A stretch of 64,000 nt of DNA from Pirellulaceae bacterium. Its GTDB lineage: Bacteria; Planctomycetota; Planctomycetia; Pirellulales; Pirellulaceae. The notes under the pieces are model-generated. The model searched no databases and was not told where the DNA came from. It worked only from the letters and a program-made list of their open reading frames with translations. The stretch covers positions 124,001 through 188,000 of the forward strand of contig JAHBXT010000002.1 of assembly GCA_019636385.1 (NCBI GenBank), given 5' to 3'. Positions 35,365 through 45,500 of this stretch are shown piece after piece (positions within the stretch are counted from its first letter, which is position 1; every line of letters begins with the position of its first letter). Position numbers and translations under genes: made by a program.

Positions 35365-36784
35365 ATTTCTTGACCTGCAGTTAGCAGTCGGTCTATTCTT
35401 AACCGCGCTGTCCGGCGGTCTGACAGCCGCGGACAATTCTGTAGGTTCGCCGTTGCTGACCGTGCCTGACCGATTCAGTGACTTGGCCCCTCGCGCACGT
35501 TGGTTTACAGACTACAGCCCAGCGCCAGCGTTGGAACCCGAACAAGAGTTTGGTGCTCATCCCCATATAGTTTTGCAGTTCAGCGATCAGCTTGTGAATC
35601 GTCTTGGTCGTCGGACCATCGCCAAGTCAATCTCGATCGACAAGCAGTTCAACGGTCTTCATGTCTGCGGCAAGGCAGTGTTCGATGGCCACATTCGCTA
35701 TGGACTACATGAATCGTGTAACCGGATTCGAGGACTGATTGAATTGGACGGCAATGTGCAAGTCTGTTTGACTGGGCATCAGGGGCGCGTCGGCTTTGGA
35801 ATCGCCACAACTAGTGCTGCGACTTCCAGAAAATCTGTAGCGGTGGGAGTCGATGGAGTACAATGCGATCTTGCCCAGTCCAGCGTCTGCACTCTGTTGC
35901 AAGGACAGAGCGTTGTTACTGAACGCTCTGGTCCAATGGCTACAGTGATTCGCTGTGCTGCATTAAGAGCGCTGGTGAAACGCGACCATGAAATTCGTCA
36001 GCAAATTTCGCGGGGCATCGCGCAGGCCGTCAGCGATGAATTGGATCAGCAAGCAACCGACGAACTACACCAATTCGAGCATGCGTTTCTTGACGCGGTA
36101 AACTTGGTATGCGAGCGGTTAGGGACACACCCCACATCCGTCTCATGCCGCTCGACCCATGAATTCGGTCAAATAGAGTTGCGATTGGAGGCAGAACATG
36201 GATGGATCGCGACAACCCCTACGGTTCCAAGTAACCTACCCTTCTTAGCTGCAGTTCACATTCACCAGTCTGCCATCAATCGACTCGCACAAAGAACGTT
36301 GGCGGGTAGAACCGTTACCGGCCTATCGGAAGTGCTGGCTGCGCTAGGTATACCTTTGGACCAGGGACCAGTCACGGAAAACTTCAAAGTTGATTTGTCT
36401 ACACAGAATCCGGTGACGATCAACTTAGACAGCAACACACCGGACCAAGCTCTGTTGGAAATGCGGGTAAGTGGTGCAGCCTATGAGCTTGATAATTTGA
36501 AACTGGTAGCCATGGATATCCTGGTGCGGTATTGGCTGGAAGTTGGCTCGCGCGAAATCACATTGCATCGCCAGGGTGAAGCTGAGGTCTTACCTCCCCA
36601 GAATGGCCGTAGCTTGCGGTTCATACAGCAACGGAATCTGCTTCGTGAACGACTGAAATCAATTCTTCCAAAAAGTCAGTCAATTCCACTCGCTAGCTTG
36701 ACGTCCTGGAACGACAAACTATCAGTCGTACGAGTTCACCAAGTGAACTATCAGCCTGGTTGGTTAAGTATCGTGGTGCAATAA
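35357..36784 (+). CDS. Secreted protein of unknown function, coupled to the preceding gene
   Basis: The protein has 475 residues with a signal peptide (about 1-24, cleavage near LTAAD). No known domain was recognised; a mixed alpha/beta composition and repeated hydrophobic beta segments are seen, including ILVRYWLEVGSREITLHRQG near the C-terminus, where a barrel-like edge is possible. The ATG at 35357 overlaps the previous stop by 8 bases (ATGATTAA). A longer in-frame reading from 35189 lies within the upstream gene and is rejected. The pair is probably one functional unit. Confidence 0.8.
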   Translation: MIKFLDLQLAVGLFLTALSGGLTAADNSVGSPLLTVPDRFSDLAPRARWFTDYSPAPALEPEQEFGAHPHIVLQFSDQLVNRLGRRTIAKSISIDKQFNGLHVCGKAVFDGHIRYGLHESCNRIRGLIELDGNVQVCLTGHQGRVGFGIATTSAATSRKSVAVGVDGVQCDLAQSSVCTLLQGQSVVTERSGPMATVIRCAALRALVKRDHEIRQQISRGIAQAVSDELDQQATDELHQFEHAFLDAVNLVCERLGTHPTSVSCRSTHEFGQIELRLEAEHGWIATTPTVPSNLPFLAAVHIHQSAINRLAQRTLAGRTVTGLSEVLAALGIPLDQGPVTENFKVDLSTQNPVTINLDSNTPDQALLEMRVSGAAYELDNLKLVAMDILVRYWLEVGSREITLHRQGEAEVLPPQNGRSLRFIQQRNLLRERLKSILPKSQSIPLASLTSWNDKLSVVRVHQVNYQPGWLSIVVQ

Positions 36785-36882
36785 CTCCGATAGGGGCTTT
36801 GCCAAGGGAATACCGCAAACCATAGCCATCGCCAGTCCAGCTGAATGTCAAAGCGAGTTCTGGCCGTCAACCGACTAACGAC

Positions 36883-37581
36883 CTAACTGCCTCTTGCTGC
36901 GTACGTTTCTTCGTATGGTTGCACCACCACGTAGCCTTGGCCGTGAAACTTCAATTGAAGTGACTCTCCAGAGCCTCGGCCGAACATGGTTTTGAGCTGG
37001 ATGTCGGTTTTGAATTCTGGAGTCAGATTGCCGGTCCACATGACAGTAGCGTTTGGGTCTGTAATGACAGGGCATTGCGGCGTTACAGGCAATGTCAGGG
37101 GATCGTAGTGTGTCGTGATAGCTACCATCCCTGTGCCTTGCAAGCGCACGTTGAATAGTCCGCCAGCTAACATCGCCGAGAGTTTCTTCATTATTTTGAT
37201 CTCGTACTTCAACGATGTCTCAAAGGCCAATAGATCATTGCCGTTTACGAAGATGGCTTCATTGTTCAAATTTAAGATCGTGATTTTCTTGCCGCTGTCC
37301 GCGCAGAACACAGAGCCCTGGCCTGTGGCACGAGTCAATCGACTACCTTCACCGGACATTGCTTTTTTAATGAGGTTCCCAACACCCTGCTCGAGGATTC
37401 CCTCTCGTTCGAATTTTACACTGCCCACGTACGCTATCATGGACCCCATTTTGATCCAGACTGTGCCATTGAGATTGATATCGAGCATTCGCTCGGATTC
37501 CAATTCAAACAGGCCCTGATTCAATTCCTGGTCTGCCGTTCGCTCCAAGAATGACGCGAGAGTGTAACGCTGGTCGCTCAT
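36883..37581 (-). CDS. AIM24 family protein
   Basis: This 232-residue beta-rich protein belongs to the AIM24/TIGR00266 family, seen in INLNGTVWIKMGSMIAYVGSV, FCADSGKKITILNL, GNDLLAFE and the closing GSGESLQLKFHGQGYVVVQP. In the family the protein forms a tryptophan-RNA-binding-attenuator-like barrel; its biochemical role in bacteria is unknown, and the yeast relative is mitochondrial. The ATG at 37581 has AGGAG 7 bases upstream on the minus strand and is preferred over an in-frame start 12 codons earlier. No signal peptide. It stands alone in its orientation. Confidence 0.9.
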   Translation of the reverse strand: MSDQRYTLASFLERTADQELNQGLFELESERMLDINLNGTVWIKMGSMIAYVGSVKFEREGILEQGVGNLIKKAMSGEGSRLTRATGQGSVFCADSGKKITILNLNNEAIFVNGNDLLAFETSLKYEIKIMKKLSAMLAGGLFNVRLQGTGMVAITTHYDPLTLPVTPQCPVITDPNATVMWTGNLTPEFKTDIQLKTMFGRGSGESLQLKFHGQGYVVVQPYEETYAARGS

Positions 37582-37709
37582 GCCGTTTCTCCTAAAAAAA
37601 CTCAGGTGGTCAATCACCTTAATGAAATGGTATCACGTAGACTGCATTTTTTGCTAACGATGTCAAGTATCGAATATCGAAACGCGATAGTGCTCGCCGG
37701 TCGCTGAAC

Positions 37710-39185
37710 TTAACCTCGCGCCAGGGCGATATTGGCATTGCGCCGGAAGAAGTTGTCAGGGTCATGCTTGCGCTTAAGCTGTAGCAGCCGTTCATAGTTC
37801 GGACCGAATAACGATGGCGAACCAACGGCTGTTTCGTAGGTTTGAAAGTTGGCGTACAGGCTTTCGTTCCGCTTGGGCCGCATCAGCTGCAGCCATTGCT
37901 GGCCCCAAGCGTATCGTTGGTCGCTCTCCTGAGGGTCACTCCAAGAATAGGCTGCGCGAATATGAATTGAGTGTTCCTGTCGATGAGGAAAGGCGGTATC
38001 GGTGGGGCTCACTTGACAAACGGCGCCATGCATATAGTGGCTTAATCCAAACACGATGTCTGGCGTAGCGCTGTTGAGCTGGTCGACGAGGATGTCGATG
38101 GCTTCTTCGGTTATGCTTGGGTGGTAAACGGTCTGGATAGCTCGATAGCTTGGGACAGGGACATTGGCTGGACTGGTCGCAGCAGCTTTGTCGGCCAAGG
38201 TGGCGAAGGGCTGGCGCTTGACGGCAACTTTGATTGCCTTGGCAATCGAGCAGATTTTGTCGAGCATATTTTGTGAGGCAGCGTCTGTTCCAACATGGCA
38301 AAAGCTGATGAACACGCCTGGCGCACCTTGAGTGAGGTTGAGGTTTGCCTGAAATCCATCCGGTGCTTGACGCATGAGGTCGCTGAAGCCGCGAAGCACA
38401 TTGCGGGCATTAGCCACTGCAAAGTGAATGTCGCCTCCCACGACGGATTCGATTGGGAACAAGCGAGCTTCAAACCTTGTGGTCACTCCGAAATTCGCGC
38501 CTGCTCCACGCATCGCCCACAGTAGATCTGGGTCAGACTCTTGACAGGCCTCCATTTTCTGTGCGCCGGCATTGGCGATCGTCGCAGATATCAGATTATC
38601 GCAACAGGCGCCATACAGACCCGATAGCCAGCCCAGGCCTCCTCCTAGCGTTACTCCAACTGCGCCTACGCCGGGGCACTGGCCAAGGACGGGGGCCAGA
38701 CCATGTTTGCCGGCTGATCGAGCCACTTCGCCGGCCAGCATGCCTGCCTGCGCACGCACAACCCGCCGATGGGGATCAATAGTAATCTGCTTCAGCGACG
38801 AAAGATCGATGACCAACCCGCTGGAATTGCCCCAGGCCAGATAACTGTGCCCTCCGCCGCGCACCGCAACTTCTAATTGGTGGTCACGAGCAAACTGAAT
38901 CCCGCGCAGCACATCGTCTTCGTGTCCACACTGAACAATGGCGATTGGTTGACGCTGTGTCGTCGGATTCCAATAGAAGACTCGCTTGGCGCTTTCATAA
39001 TGAACATCGCTGGGCAATACCAATCTGCCGCGAAGCTTTTGGCTCAAGCGCCGGAGGGCTTCAGTGTTGAACTCTAACGCATCGGAAGCGCTCACCATGC
39101 CTGAACCAACCCAGTAACCGAAGCTGCTTAGGGCAACTGAGCGGGTTAGAAATTGTCGTCGGCAGATTCGTTTGGGGCGCTTCAT
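37710..39185 (-). CDS. Tat-exported FAD-linked oxidase, berberine-bridge-enzyme type
   Basis: The protein has 491 residues. RRQFL (residues 9-13), followed by a hydrophobic stretch, is a Tat signal, so the folded flavoprotein is exported. The PCMH FAD domain has RGGGHSYLAWG with His113, and GACCDNL (Cys194/Cys195) at the position used for the second covalent FAD link in bicovalent family members. The C-terminal BBE motif reads YERLLQLKRKHDPDNFFRR. Such enzymes oxidise alcohols and oligosaccharides or aromatic compounds with oxygen as acceptor. An extracytoplasmic oligosaccharide oxidase is likely, but the substrate is unknown. The ATG at 39185 is chosen over an upstream TTG (39191). Confidence 0.9.
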   Translation of the reverse strand: MKRPKRICRRQFLTRSVALSSFGYWVGSGMVSASDALEFNTEALRRLSQKLRGRLVLPSDVHYESAKRVFYWNPTTQRQPIAIVQCGHEDDVLRGIQFARDHQLEVAVRGGGHSYLAWGNSSGLVIDLSSLKQITIDPHRRVVRAQAGMLAGEVARSAGKHGLAPVLGQCPGVGAVGVTLGGGLGWLSGLYGACCDNLISATIANAGAQKMEACQESDPDLLWAMRGAGANFGVTTRFEARLFPIESVVGGDIHFAVANARNVLRGFSDLMRQAPDGFQANLNLTQGAPGVFISFCHVGTDAASQNMLDKICSIAKAIKVAVKRQPFATLADKAAATSPANVPVPSYRAIQTVYHPSITEEAIDILVDQLNSATPDIVFGLSHYMHGAVCQVSPTDTAFPHRQEHSIHIRAAYSWSDPQESDQRYAWGQQWLQLMRPKRNESLYANFQTYETAVGSPSLFGPNYERLLQLKRKHDPDNFFRRNANIALARG

Positions 39186-39367
39186 GTTCAATCGACTGCC
39201 TGGTTCAAGAGCACACCCCGCGATCTCGCTAACACGGCCTAAGCCATTGGCCTACTATCAAATATGTTAACTCGCCGCTCTGCGGCACACTACGCGGAGT
39301 GTAGATCTATACCATACCAATCTGGTCGGAGAATTCCCGAATGAAGCCAAATCCTTCCCATTTTGCC

Positions 39368-39411
39368 GGCGGGTTGAACAATTGCGAGTTCCCGTGCTGT
39401 TGCAACCCGCC
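39368..39411. repeat. Perfect 9-bp inverted repeat, 26-base loop
   Basis: GGCGGGTTG (39368-39376) and CAACCCGCC (39403-39411) are exact reverse complements. The arms extend imperfectly inward (AACAA against CTGTT). Function unknown; no T-run follows. Confidence 0.6.
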
Positions 39412-39567
39412 GAGTCAATTACCAACGATCAGGTTAAAGCCTACGAGATGACCAGCACGCAAGGAACTTTGTTTAGCAATACCATTGCCTTGACGGGCAT
39501 CACCCTATCGGGGTTATCGGACCGTCACTCAGAGCTACAGCTAGTCTGTACACAACTAGGTGGAGCT

Positions 39568-39590
39568 CTACAGTCTTGGATGGACTGTAG
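39568..39590. repeat. Perfect 8-bp inverted repeat, 7-base loop
   Basis: CTACAGTC and GACTGTAG flank TTGGATG. It lies in the same gene-free stretch as the repeat at 39368-39411 and has no T-tail. Confidence 0.6.
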
Positions 39591-39752
39591 ATTGGTCACC
39601 AGTACTAATTCGTCGACAGTAACTTTGTGCTGGACCGGCAGCGGGCACGAGAGCAAGAGATGCAGCTTAGCGAAAACGAGAGCACGGTGGACCTTATGAC
39701 CCTTTCATTTGAGTGATTTCCATCTTATGTGTGCAACGTCGGCGGCTACGTT

Positions 39753-39780
39753 TTGCAGCGATAGCGAAGTTTGGTATAAT
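39753..39780 (+). promoter_or_regulatory. Promoter of the tRNA-Gly gene
   Basis: TTGCAG (39753-39758) and a perfect TATAAT (39775-39780) lie 16 bases apart, 36 bases before the mature tRNA 5' end. A GC-rich stretch follows the -10 box directly, as in stringently controlled promoters. Confidence 0.7.
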
Positions 39781-39816
39781 CGCCCGCGGATAGGCCAAAG
39801 AAGACCGATGAAAACG

Positions 39817-39889
39817 GCGGGCGTAACTCAGTTGGTAGAGTGGTAGCTTCCCAAGCTGCATGTCGCGGGTTCGAATCCCGTCGCCCGCT
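39817..39889 (+). tRNA. tRNA-Gly (anticodon CCC)
   Basis: The cloverleaf is complete over 73 bases: acceptor GCGGGCG/CGCCCGC, D stem ACTC/GAGT, anticodon stem GTAGC/GCTGC with loop TTCCCAA (anticodon CCC, reading GGG), a 5-base variable loop, T arm GCGGG-TTCGAAT-CCCGT, and discriminator U. The 3' CCA is not encoded. The layout matches bacterial glyU-type tRNAs. Confidence 0.97.
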
Positions 39890-39992
39890 CTTAGGCGATG
39901 CACTGTCAAGTTGTTAGTTGAGTGTGAACAGGCTGGAGCTTGTGGGATTGTGGGTTAATTCGAGACAAAGCGCTTAATATAGAGAACGATTG

Positions 39993-40457
39993 ATGGCTGC
40001 GACACGTGTGCACAGGCGAAGTCTTGATTTTCGGTCGTGGGATAATGTACTGGCAGATATTCAGCATCTGAATCACGTGCGCTACGACCGTGCGGGCAAT
40101 TGGGATCTGTCGCAGATTCTTGAGCATGTAGGCGAAGGACTTAGAACCGCTGTCAGTGGCACTAAGCATCGCGGACCTTGGATCGTTCGTACGTTGATTG
40201 GCCCATTGGTGTTACGCTATGTGTTACGCCAGCGGAGAATGAAAGCGGGCTTAAAGGTACCCAAGTGGTGGTTGCCTGGGCCACCCAGCGATGAATCGCA
40301 AGCGATCAACCGCTTTCAAGCGACCCTGGAGTCCTTTCAGCAATTGAAAACTCCGCCCTATCCGCATCCCTTTCTGGGTAATCTTAGCAAGTCGCAATGG
40401 AACGAATTGGCTCTCATTCATGCTTCGCATCATCTGAGTTTTCTTCTGCCCAAGTGA
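39993..40457 (+). CDS. DUF1569 (DinB-like) protein
   Basis: This 154-residue four-helix protein of the DUF1569/DinB-like superfamily has NWDLSQILEHVGEGL, where His of LEH is the first likely metal ligand, and the closing LIHASHHLSFLLP, with the HxxH-type pair. These histidines usually bind a divalent metal; the reaction is unknown, with relatives acting as thiol transferases. The ATG at 39993 is preferred over the adjacent TTG. It has no obvious operon partner and lies about 100 bases after the tRNA. Confidence 0.85.
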   Translation: MAATRVHRRSLDFRSWDNVLADIQHLNHVRYDRAGNWDLSQILEHVGEGLRTAVSGTKHRGPWIVRTLIGPLVLRYVLRQRRMKAGLKVPKWWLPGPPSDESQAINRFQATLESFQQLKTPPYPHPFLGNLSKSQWNELALIHASHHLSFLLPK

Positions 40458-40917
40458 ATGGTGCTGTCCGGCACTGGTCAGATCGCTCTTGACTCTACCG
40501 CGCACCGCATCGAATGCACCAAGTGGTTTTCGACAGCGGGTGCTTCATGATCTGCATAGCCCCAACGTTAAAGACGGCGGTATGGGCCAACATTTCGAGG
40601 CACGCCCAGTGAGCTAACGCCAAGTAACTCCTGAGTCTTGCCAATTCGCTGTAGTCCAGCTCTACGAATGACGGCCTGAATTCCACTGGCTGCCAATGGA
40701 CTGCTCCATAATACGGCCATGAGCAGCTGTCGGTTATGCTGCACTGCAAGCAGATGTCGGTGAGTGCGTAAGTATTGGGAAACACAATCTACCCCGGTTG
40801 TAACGCGATTGGCGGTTGAGGAATTCAGCGAGTTATGCATGATCAGCAAGTTCTTGCTACAATCTGTGCAACGCAGGATGACTGCGAGATGCTTGACGAG
40901 TTGGCCAACGAGCCGGA
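40458..40917. other. Intergenic region, no gene seen
   Basis: This 460-base gap precedes the PQQ protein. Overlapping minus-strand frames (40495-40785, 40568-40963) show no recognisable domain or ribosome site. The region could hold a decayed gene, but nothing supports a call. The promoter of the following group must lie here or further upstream; none was recognised. Confidence 0.4.
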
Positions 40918-42414
40918 GTGAGGTGCAGTTTGAATTTGGGCCGGCGATCAGTGGTGGGTGCAAGTGTTATCACATGCACGTCAATGATGGTTTGTGCGAT
41001 GTTGTTGGCGGACAGCACGCTGGCGCAGGACGCAACTGAGTTTGAGGTGTCGTACTTTCGAAGCGACCATGGCTTGGCGGACGAAGATCTGTTTGCATTG
41101 CCGATCGACCTGGGAGCAGAATCGGTGCGAGTGTGGCGGACCGAATTGCTGCCGGGGCATTCGTCGCCCTGTGTCGTCGGTGATTCAATCTTTGTGACGA
41201 CGTTTGATGTAGAAAAGCAGTCGTTGGCAACCGTGGCGCTCAGTCGCGAAACAGGCCAGGTGCGATGGACGAAGTCGGCACCCACTGACGGCATTGAACG
41301 GGTGCATCCGACAGGCAGCCCGGCCAGTCCTACACCGGCTAGTAATGGGCGGCAGGTATTCGTTTCGTTCGGAAGTTGCGGCTTGTTGGCCTACGATTGG
41401 GATGGCCAGCTGTTGTGGCATTGTCCGCTGGGGCCTTATCAAGACGAGTTCGGTGCGGCTAGCTCGCCGATCTTGGTGGACGATAAGGTGATTCTGAACG
41501 AAGATCACGACATCAACAGTTTCATGATTGCCGTCGATCAAAAAACAGGTCGGCCAATTTGGAAGGCCGAGCGTCCGCAGGCGACGCGCAGCTATTCGAC
41601 GCCGATCATCGTGCACCGCAGTGATTCCAAGCAAGTTGTCATCGCTGGTTCGCGTCAGCTGGTGGCCTACGACGCAGACACCGGCCAGCAACTGTGGTGG
41701 TGGGATGGTTTGTCGCGGTTAGTCGATAGCACACCAGTGTTGCATGATGGCTTGATTTATTTGGCCACATGGTCGCCTGGCGGTGACGCCGATTCGCGAA
41801 TTGGCATGGAAACTTTTGACCAAGCGTGCGCGGCATTTGACAGCGATGGTAATAAATTGCTCACACGTGGCGAGTTGCCGGCAGGCAGCCCGGTGCTGGA
41901 GCGATTCTTTCGCATCGACTTGAATCAAGATGGCAGTTTGGATGAGCACGAGTGGACGACCCATGCACGGGTCTTCGAACAATCGCAGAATGTGGCAGTG
42001 GCTCTAGAGCCTGGAGGCAGCGGCAAGCTGTCGGAGCAGTATGTTCGCTGGACCTACACGCGCGGTCTCCCAACTGTGCCTAGCTCCGTTGTGTATGCAG
42101 ATACAATGACGATGGTTAAAGATTCTGGGATTGTCACGGTATTGGAGAGGGCCAGCGGACAGATGTTACAACAGTTGCGCGCCGCCGGGCGCGGCAATTA
42201 CTATGCTTCGTTGGTTGCCGGTGATGGTAAGGTCTACATGGCGAGCGAGAGTGGCGTGGTGACGGTCCTAAAGGCAGGTCCACAGGCTGCAGTAATAGGA
42301 TCATACGATTTTGGGGAACGCATCATGGCCACGCCAGTCATTCGGCAGGGAGTAATCTATCTACGGACCGAAAAGGCGCTGTACGCGCTGGCCGGAACAA
42401 AGTCGACGGAATAG
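40918..42414 (+). CDS. Secreted PQQ-type beta-propeller with two EF-hands
   Basis: This 498-residue protein has a signal peptide (to about residue 37, TLAQ). The propeller shows repeated PQQ/BamB-like blades, for example GDSIFVTTFDVEKQSLATVAL, GQVRWTK and YDADTGQQLWWW. A pair of EF-hand calcium loops is inserted at about residues 312-345 (DSDGNKLLTRGEL and DLNQDGSLDEHEW). The mixture of propeller and EF-hand is frequent in planctomycetes. No catalytic residues are recognised, so it may be a binding protein rather than a quinoprotein dehydrogenase. The start is a GTG at 40918; the signal peptide supports it. The hexaheme gene follows 108 bases later. Confidence 0.82.
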   Translation: MRCSLNLGRRSVVGASVITCTSMMVCAMLLADSTLAQDATEFEVSYFRSDHGLADEDLFALPIDLGAESVRVWRTELLPGHSSPCVVGDSIFVTTFDVEKQSLATVALSRETGQVRWTKSAPTDGIERVHPTGSPASPTPASNGRQVFVSFGSCGLLAYDWDGQLLWHCPLGPYQDEFGAASSPILVDDKVILNEDHDINSFMIAVDQKTGRPIWKAERPQATRSYSTPIIVHRSDSKQVVIAGSRQLVAYDADTGQQLWWWDGLSRLVDSTPVLHDGLIYLATWSPGGDADSRIGMETFDQACAAFDSDGNKLLTRGELPAGSPVLERFFRIDLNQDGSLDEHEWTTHARVFEQSQNVAVALEPGGSGKLSEQYVRWTYTRGLPTVPSSVVYADTMTMVKDSGIVTVLERASGQMLQQLRAAGRGNYYASLVAGDGKVYMASESGVVTVLKAGPQAAVIGSYDFGERIMATPVIRQGVIYLRTEKALYALAGTKSTE

Positions 42415-42522
42415 TTGGCTATAGGCTGCGCTTATTGATTGGCGTTGGATTCCTTCTACAATGTCGGCGGCACTGAATGTGAGTGCCACGCTGCTTCAAT
42501 CGACTTGCAACAGTGGTAGCCT

Positions 42523-45500
42523 ATGACCATGAAGACCAGACTGCGACTTAAGAGCCGACGACTTGCTGCCATTGGCCACCTGCGTTTATGGTGGATTGGC
42601 TGGTGCTGGGCTTGCGCAATCGCGTGGCAGGCATCTACTGGCGTACTGGCCGGGGAACCCGATGCGAGCGAGGTGAATGAGAATGGGGCAAGCGCGGCCG
42701 ATGCATCACCCGACTATGGTCAGCCGGCTGATTTGCCACTGCCTAGTCAGACGCCGCGCGATGCATACGAACGATTGCTGTATAAATTTCTGAATGATCG
42801 CCAATACGTTGCCTTGGGGTGGCGGCAAGACAAGTCGGTTCGCGATACCGGTCCGTTCATCCGTGGGCAGTATTATGGCACACATCCGGCGGTGCGGATG
42901 TACTATTCCCCAGAGATCATTGGCTGGCTGGTCGCGGGTCGGAAAGAACCAATCCCTGATGGGGCGGTGATAATTAAGGAGCAATATCCGCCGCCAGCCG
43001 CCAGGCACGCCGACAAGAACGCTCCGCAATTGTGGGATTCACTGCAGAGTTGGACTGTGATGGTTAAGGATTCGCAGGGCTCGTATGACGGCTGGTTTTG
43101 GAGCAACCCTGCCAAAGGGCGCGAGCCGGTGGACGAGCATCACTCGGGGTATCCACATCCCGAATCTGGCTTTGGACACTACTGTGTGCGCTGTCATGGA
43201 TCGGCGACCTCGCCAGGCACAATACCTGAGTACACCTTTGCCAGTCTGCGCAACATACAGGGCTTTCCAGGCGAGCCTGTGCTGTTTCGCGTGGATGATT
43301 CGTGGCGGGCGGCCGCCAAGTCGGTTGGCGAGAAGATCGACTTGTCAACATCACCAGCCGCTGAGTCGTCCGCTTCCGCAGAGTCACCCGGATCTGCCGA
43401 TTCGACAGTGGCCGCCGGCGCAGCTCCCGAAGAGAAGCTCGATGGCAATCACCCAGCATGTATGTATCTGCCCGGTTCGACCGCCTGCGTGCCGGTGTTG
43501 AGCCAAGATTTCTTGAAACTGTTTCCAACGATCGGTTTGCAAGAGCGTGCCAGCATCTTGCCAATACCATCGGTCAGCTATGACTGGTCAGTGCGCTCCG
43601 CGCGCGACCGCGCTGCAGGTCAAGGGTTTGTCACGTCCAATCAGTGCATGAACTGCCATGCAGCGCTTTCGAGTGAACTGGGGCCGTCGATGATCCACTA
43701 CACAACACCCGAACACGGCTACGGCAAACCGGGCTGGGATTATTCGCCTTACGGCGAATGGCGGTGGACCCCCATGGGATTGGCCGGCCGCGACCCGATC
43801 TTTTATGCGCAAATGGAACTGGAGTTGAAGCTGTTGGAAAGCGAGTTCGGAAGCCACGCCGAGTATAGTTCGCTGCGCAGCGGATTGATGGAGACATGCC
43901 TGCGCTGCCATGGCGTGATGGGCAAGCATCAGTGGGACATGAATCAGCAGGCGGTGCAGCATTTGCAGGCCGGATCGTCATCGGCTAATAGTACTGCGTC
44001 GGAGTCGTCAGTAAGGGGACAACCGGCGCGGCAGGCCTTTTCGCTGACCGAAGTCATGGCTACCGCAGACCGCGATCAATTACCAAATGCAAGTCATGCC
44101 CAGTACGGCGCGTTGGCTCGTGACGGCGTCAGTTGTACCGTTTGTCATCGCATGCAGCCTCGTCCGCAGCCCGAAAGTGATAAACGTTCATCGCTACAAT
44201 TCTTCTTGGAGACATCGATCACGGGTAACCTGCACTTTGGCCCGACCAACGAATTGTACGGGCCGTTCAAGGACCACGAGATCGCGCCATATGCGATGGA
44301 GCACGCTATCGGCTTCACTCCCAAATTCAATCCGTACATCAAGTCCTCGCAATTATGCGGAAGTTGCCATACGGTTAGTTTGCCGGTAGTTCAGTCGCCC
44401 ATCGGTCAGGGGGAGCACGTTGGCGAATTGGCTCAAGCCCAGCCCGTGCCCGCGTTCCGCCGCTTTAAACATCACGTCGAGCAGGCAACGTATCTTGAGT
44501 GGCTCAATAGTCAGTACGAGAATGAATACAACGTCGGCAATGCGCAGGGGAAGAGTTGCCAGGATTGCCACATGTCCCGAGAGTTGCATGATCCCGAGCG
44601 GGGTATCGCACTGGATGTGCTGCAGACGCGGATGGCGATCATACAAGATACGACTTATCCCGAAGCCGAAAATTTGCCGGAGCATAGCAAGCTGCATGTG
44701 CGCGTACGCGAGCAAGGATACGCGCGGCACAATTTTTCGGGACTCAATGTGTTTCTGTTGGAGATGTTTCGCCAGTACGAAGACATCTTGGGCGTGCCCA
44801 GGCAGGATTACATGACCGGTGCCGAGCAGATCGACTATTCGATTACCAACATGCTTCAAAACGCTCGACAAAAGACGGCTGAATTGCGGGTTGACGCCAA
44901 GTGGTTGGGAGATAGCAGGCTGAAAGCTCATGTAACGCTGCAGAATCTGACGGGGCATCGTTTTCCGAGTGGCGTCGGCTTCCGCCGCGCGTTTATTGAA
45001 TTGTCAGTTATCGATTGCTCACAACCCAATCAGGAAAAAGTGGTTTGGGTATCGGGGCGTACCAACGGCCAAGGCGTCTTGTTGGGCACAGGTGATCGTC
45101 CACTGGCTAGTGAGTTCTTTCAGTTGATTTCCGGGACCAATCAGCAGCGGTATCAACCGCACCATCAGGTGATCACGTCGCCCGATCAAGTGCAGATTTA
45201 CGAGAATTTGCTTCAGGACGAACATCATCGGTTTACGACTAGCTTCGTTCGTGGGCACTGCATCAAGGACAATCGTTTGTTGCCCCGCGGATGGTCGGCT
45301 ACTGGCGGGCACCCTGAACTGAAGGGTGGCTTCTTGCAAGCTACGTTCCCTCAAGGCGATGCGCTCAATGATGCGCGCTATGCCGATGGAAGTGGCAGTG
45401 ACGAGATCGTGTATGAAATAGCGCTGCCAAGTATAGTGAATCGCGAGCAGATTCAGGTGCGCGCGACCTTGTATTATCAGGCCATACCGCCCTATTTTTT

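Larger units (their letters stand above)
39186..39816. other. Intergenic region with two perfect inverted repeats and tRNA promoter
   Basis: This 631-base gap precedes the tRNA. An open frame at 39382-39699 shows no domain or ribosome site and crosses both inverted repeats, so it is not called. Two perfect palindromic structures (39368-39411 and 39568-39590) and the tRNA promoter are listed separately. Confidence 0.5.

Noticed and set aside
39382..39699. 105-codon open frame upstream of the tRNA
   Set aside because: No recognisable domain; crosses two inverted repeats.
39694..39909. Minus-strand open frame of 71 codons over the tRNA
   Set aside because: It is the antisense of tRNA-Gly; the GDGIRTRD peptide is the well-known artefact of translating tRNA genes.
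40495..40963. Overlapping minus-strand frames upstream of the PQQ protein
   Set aside because: No domain or ribosome site could be seen; may be chance or a decayed gene, which cannot be told by reading.
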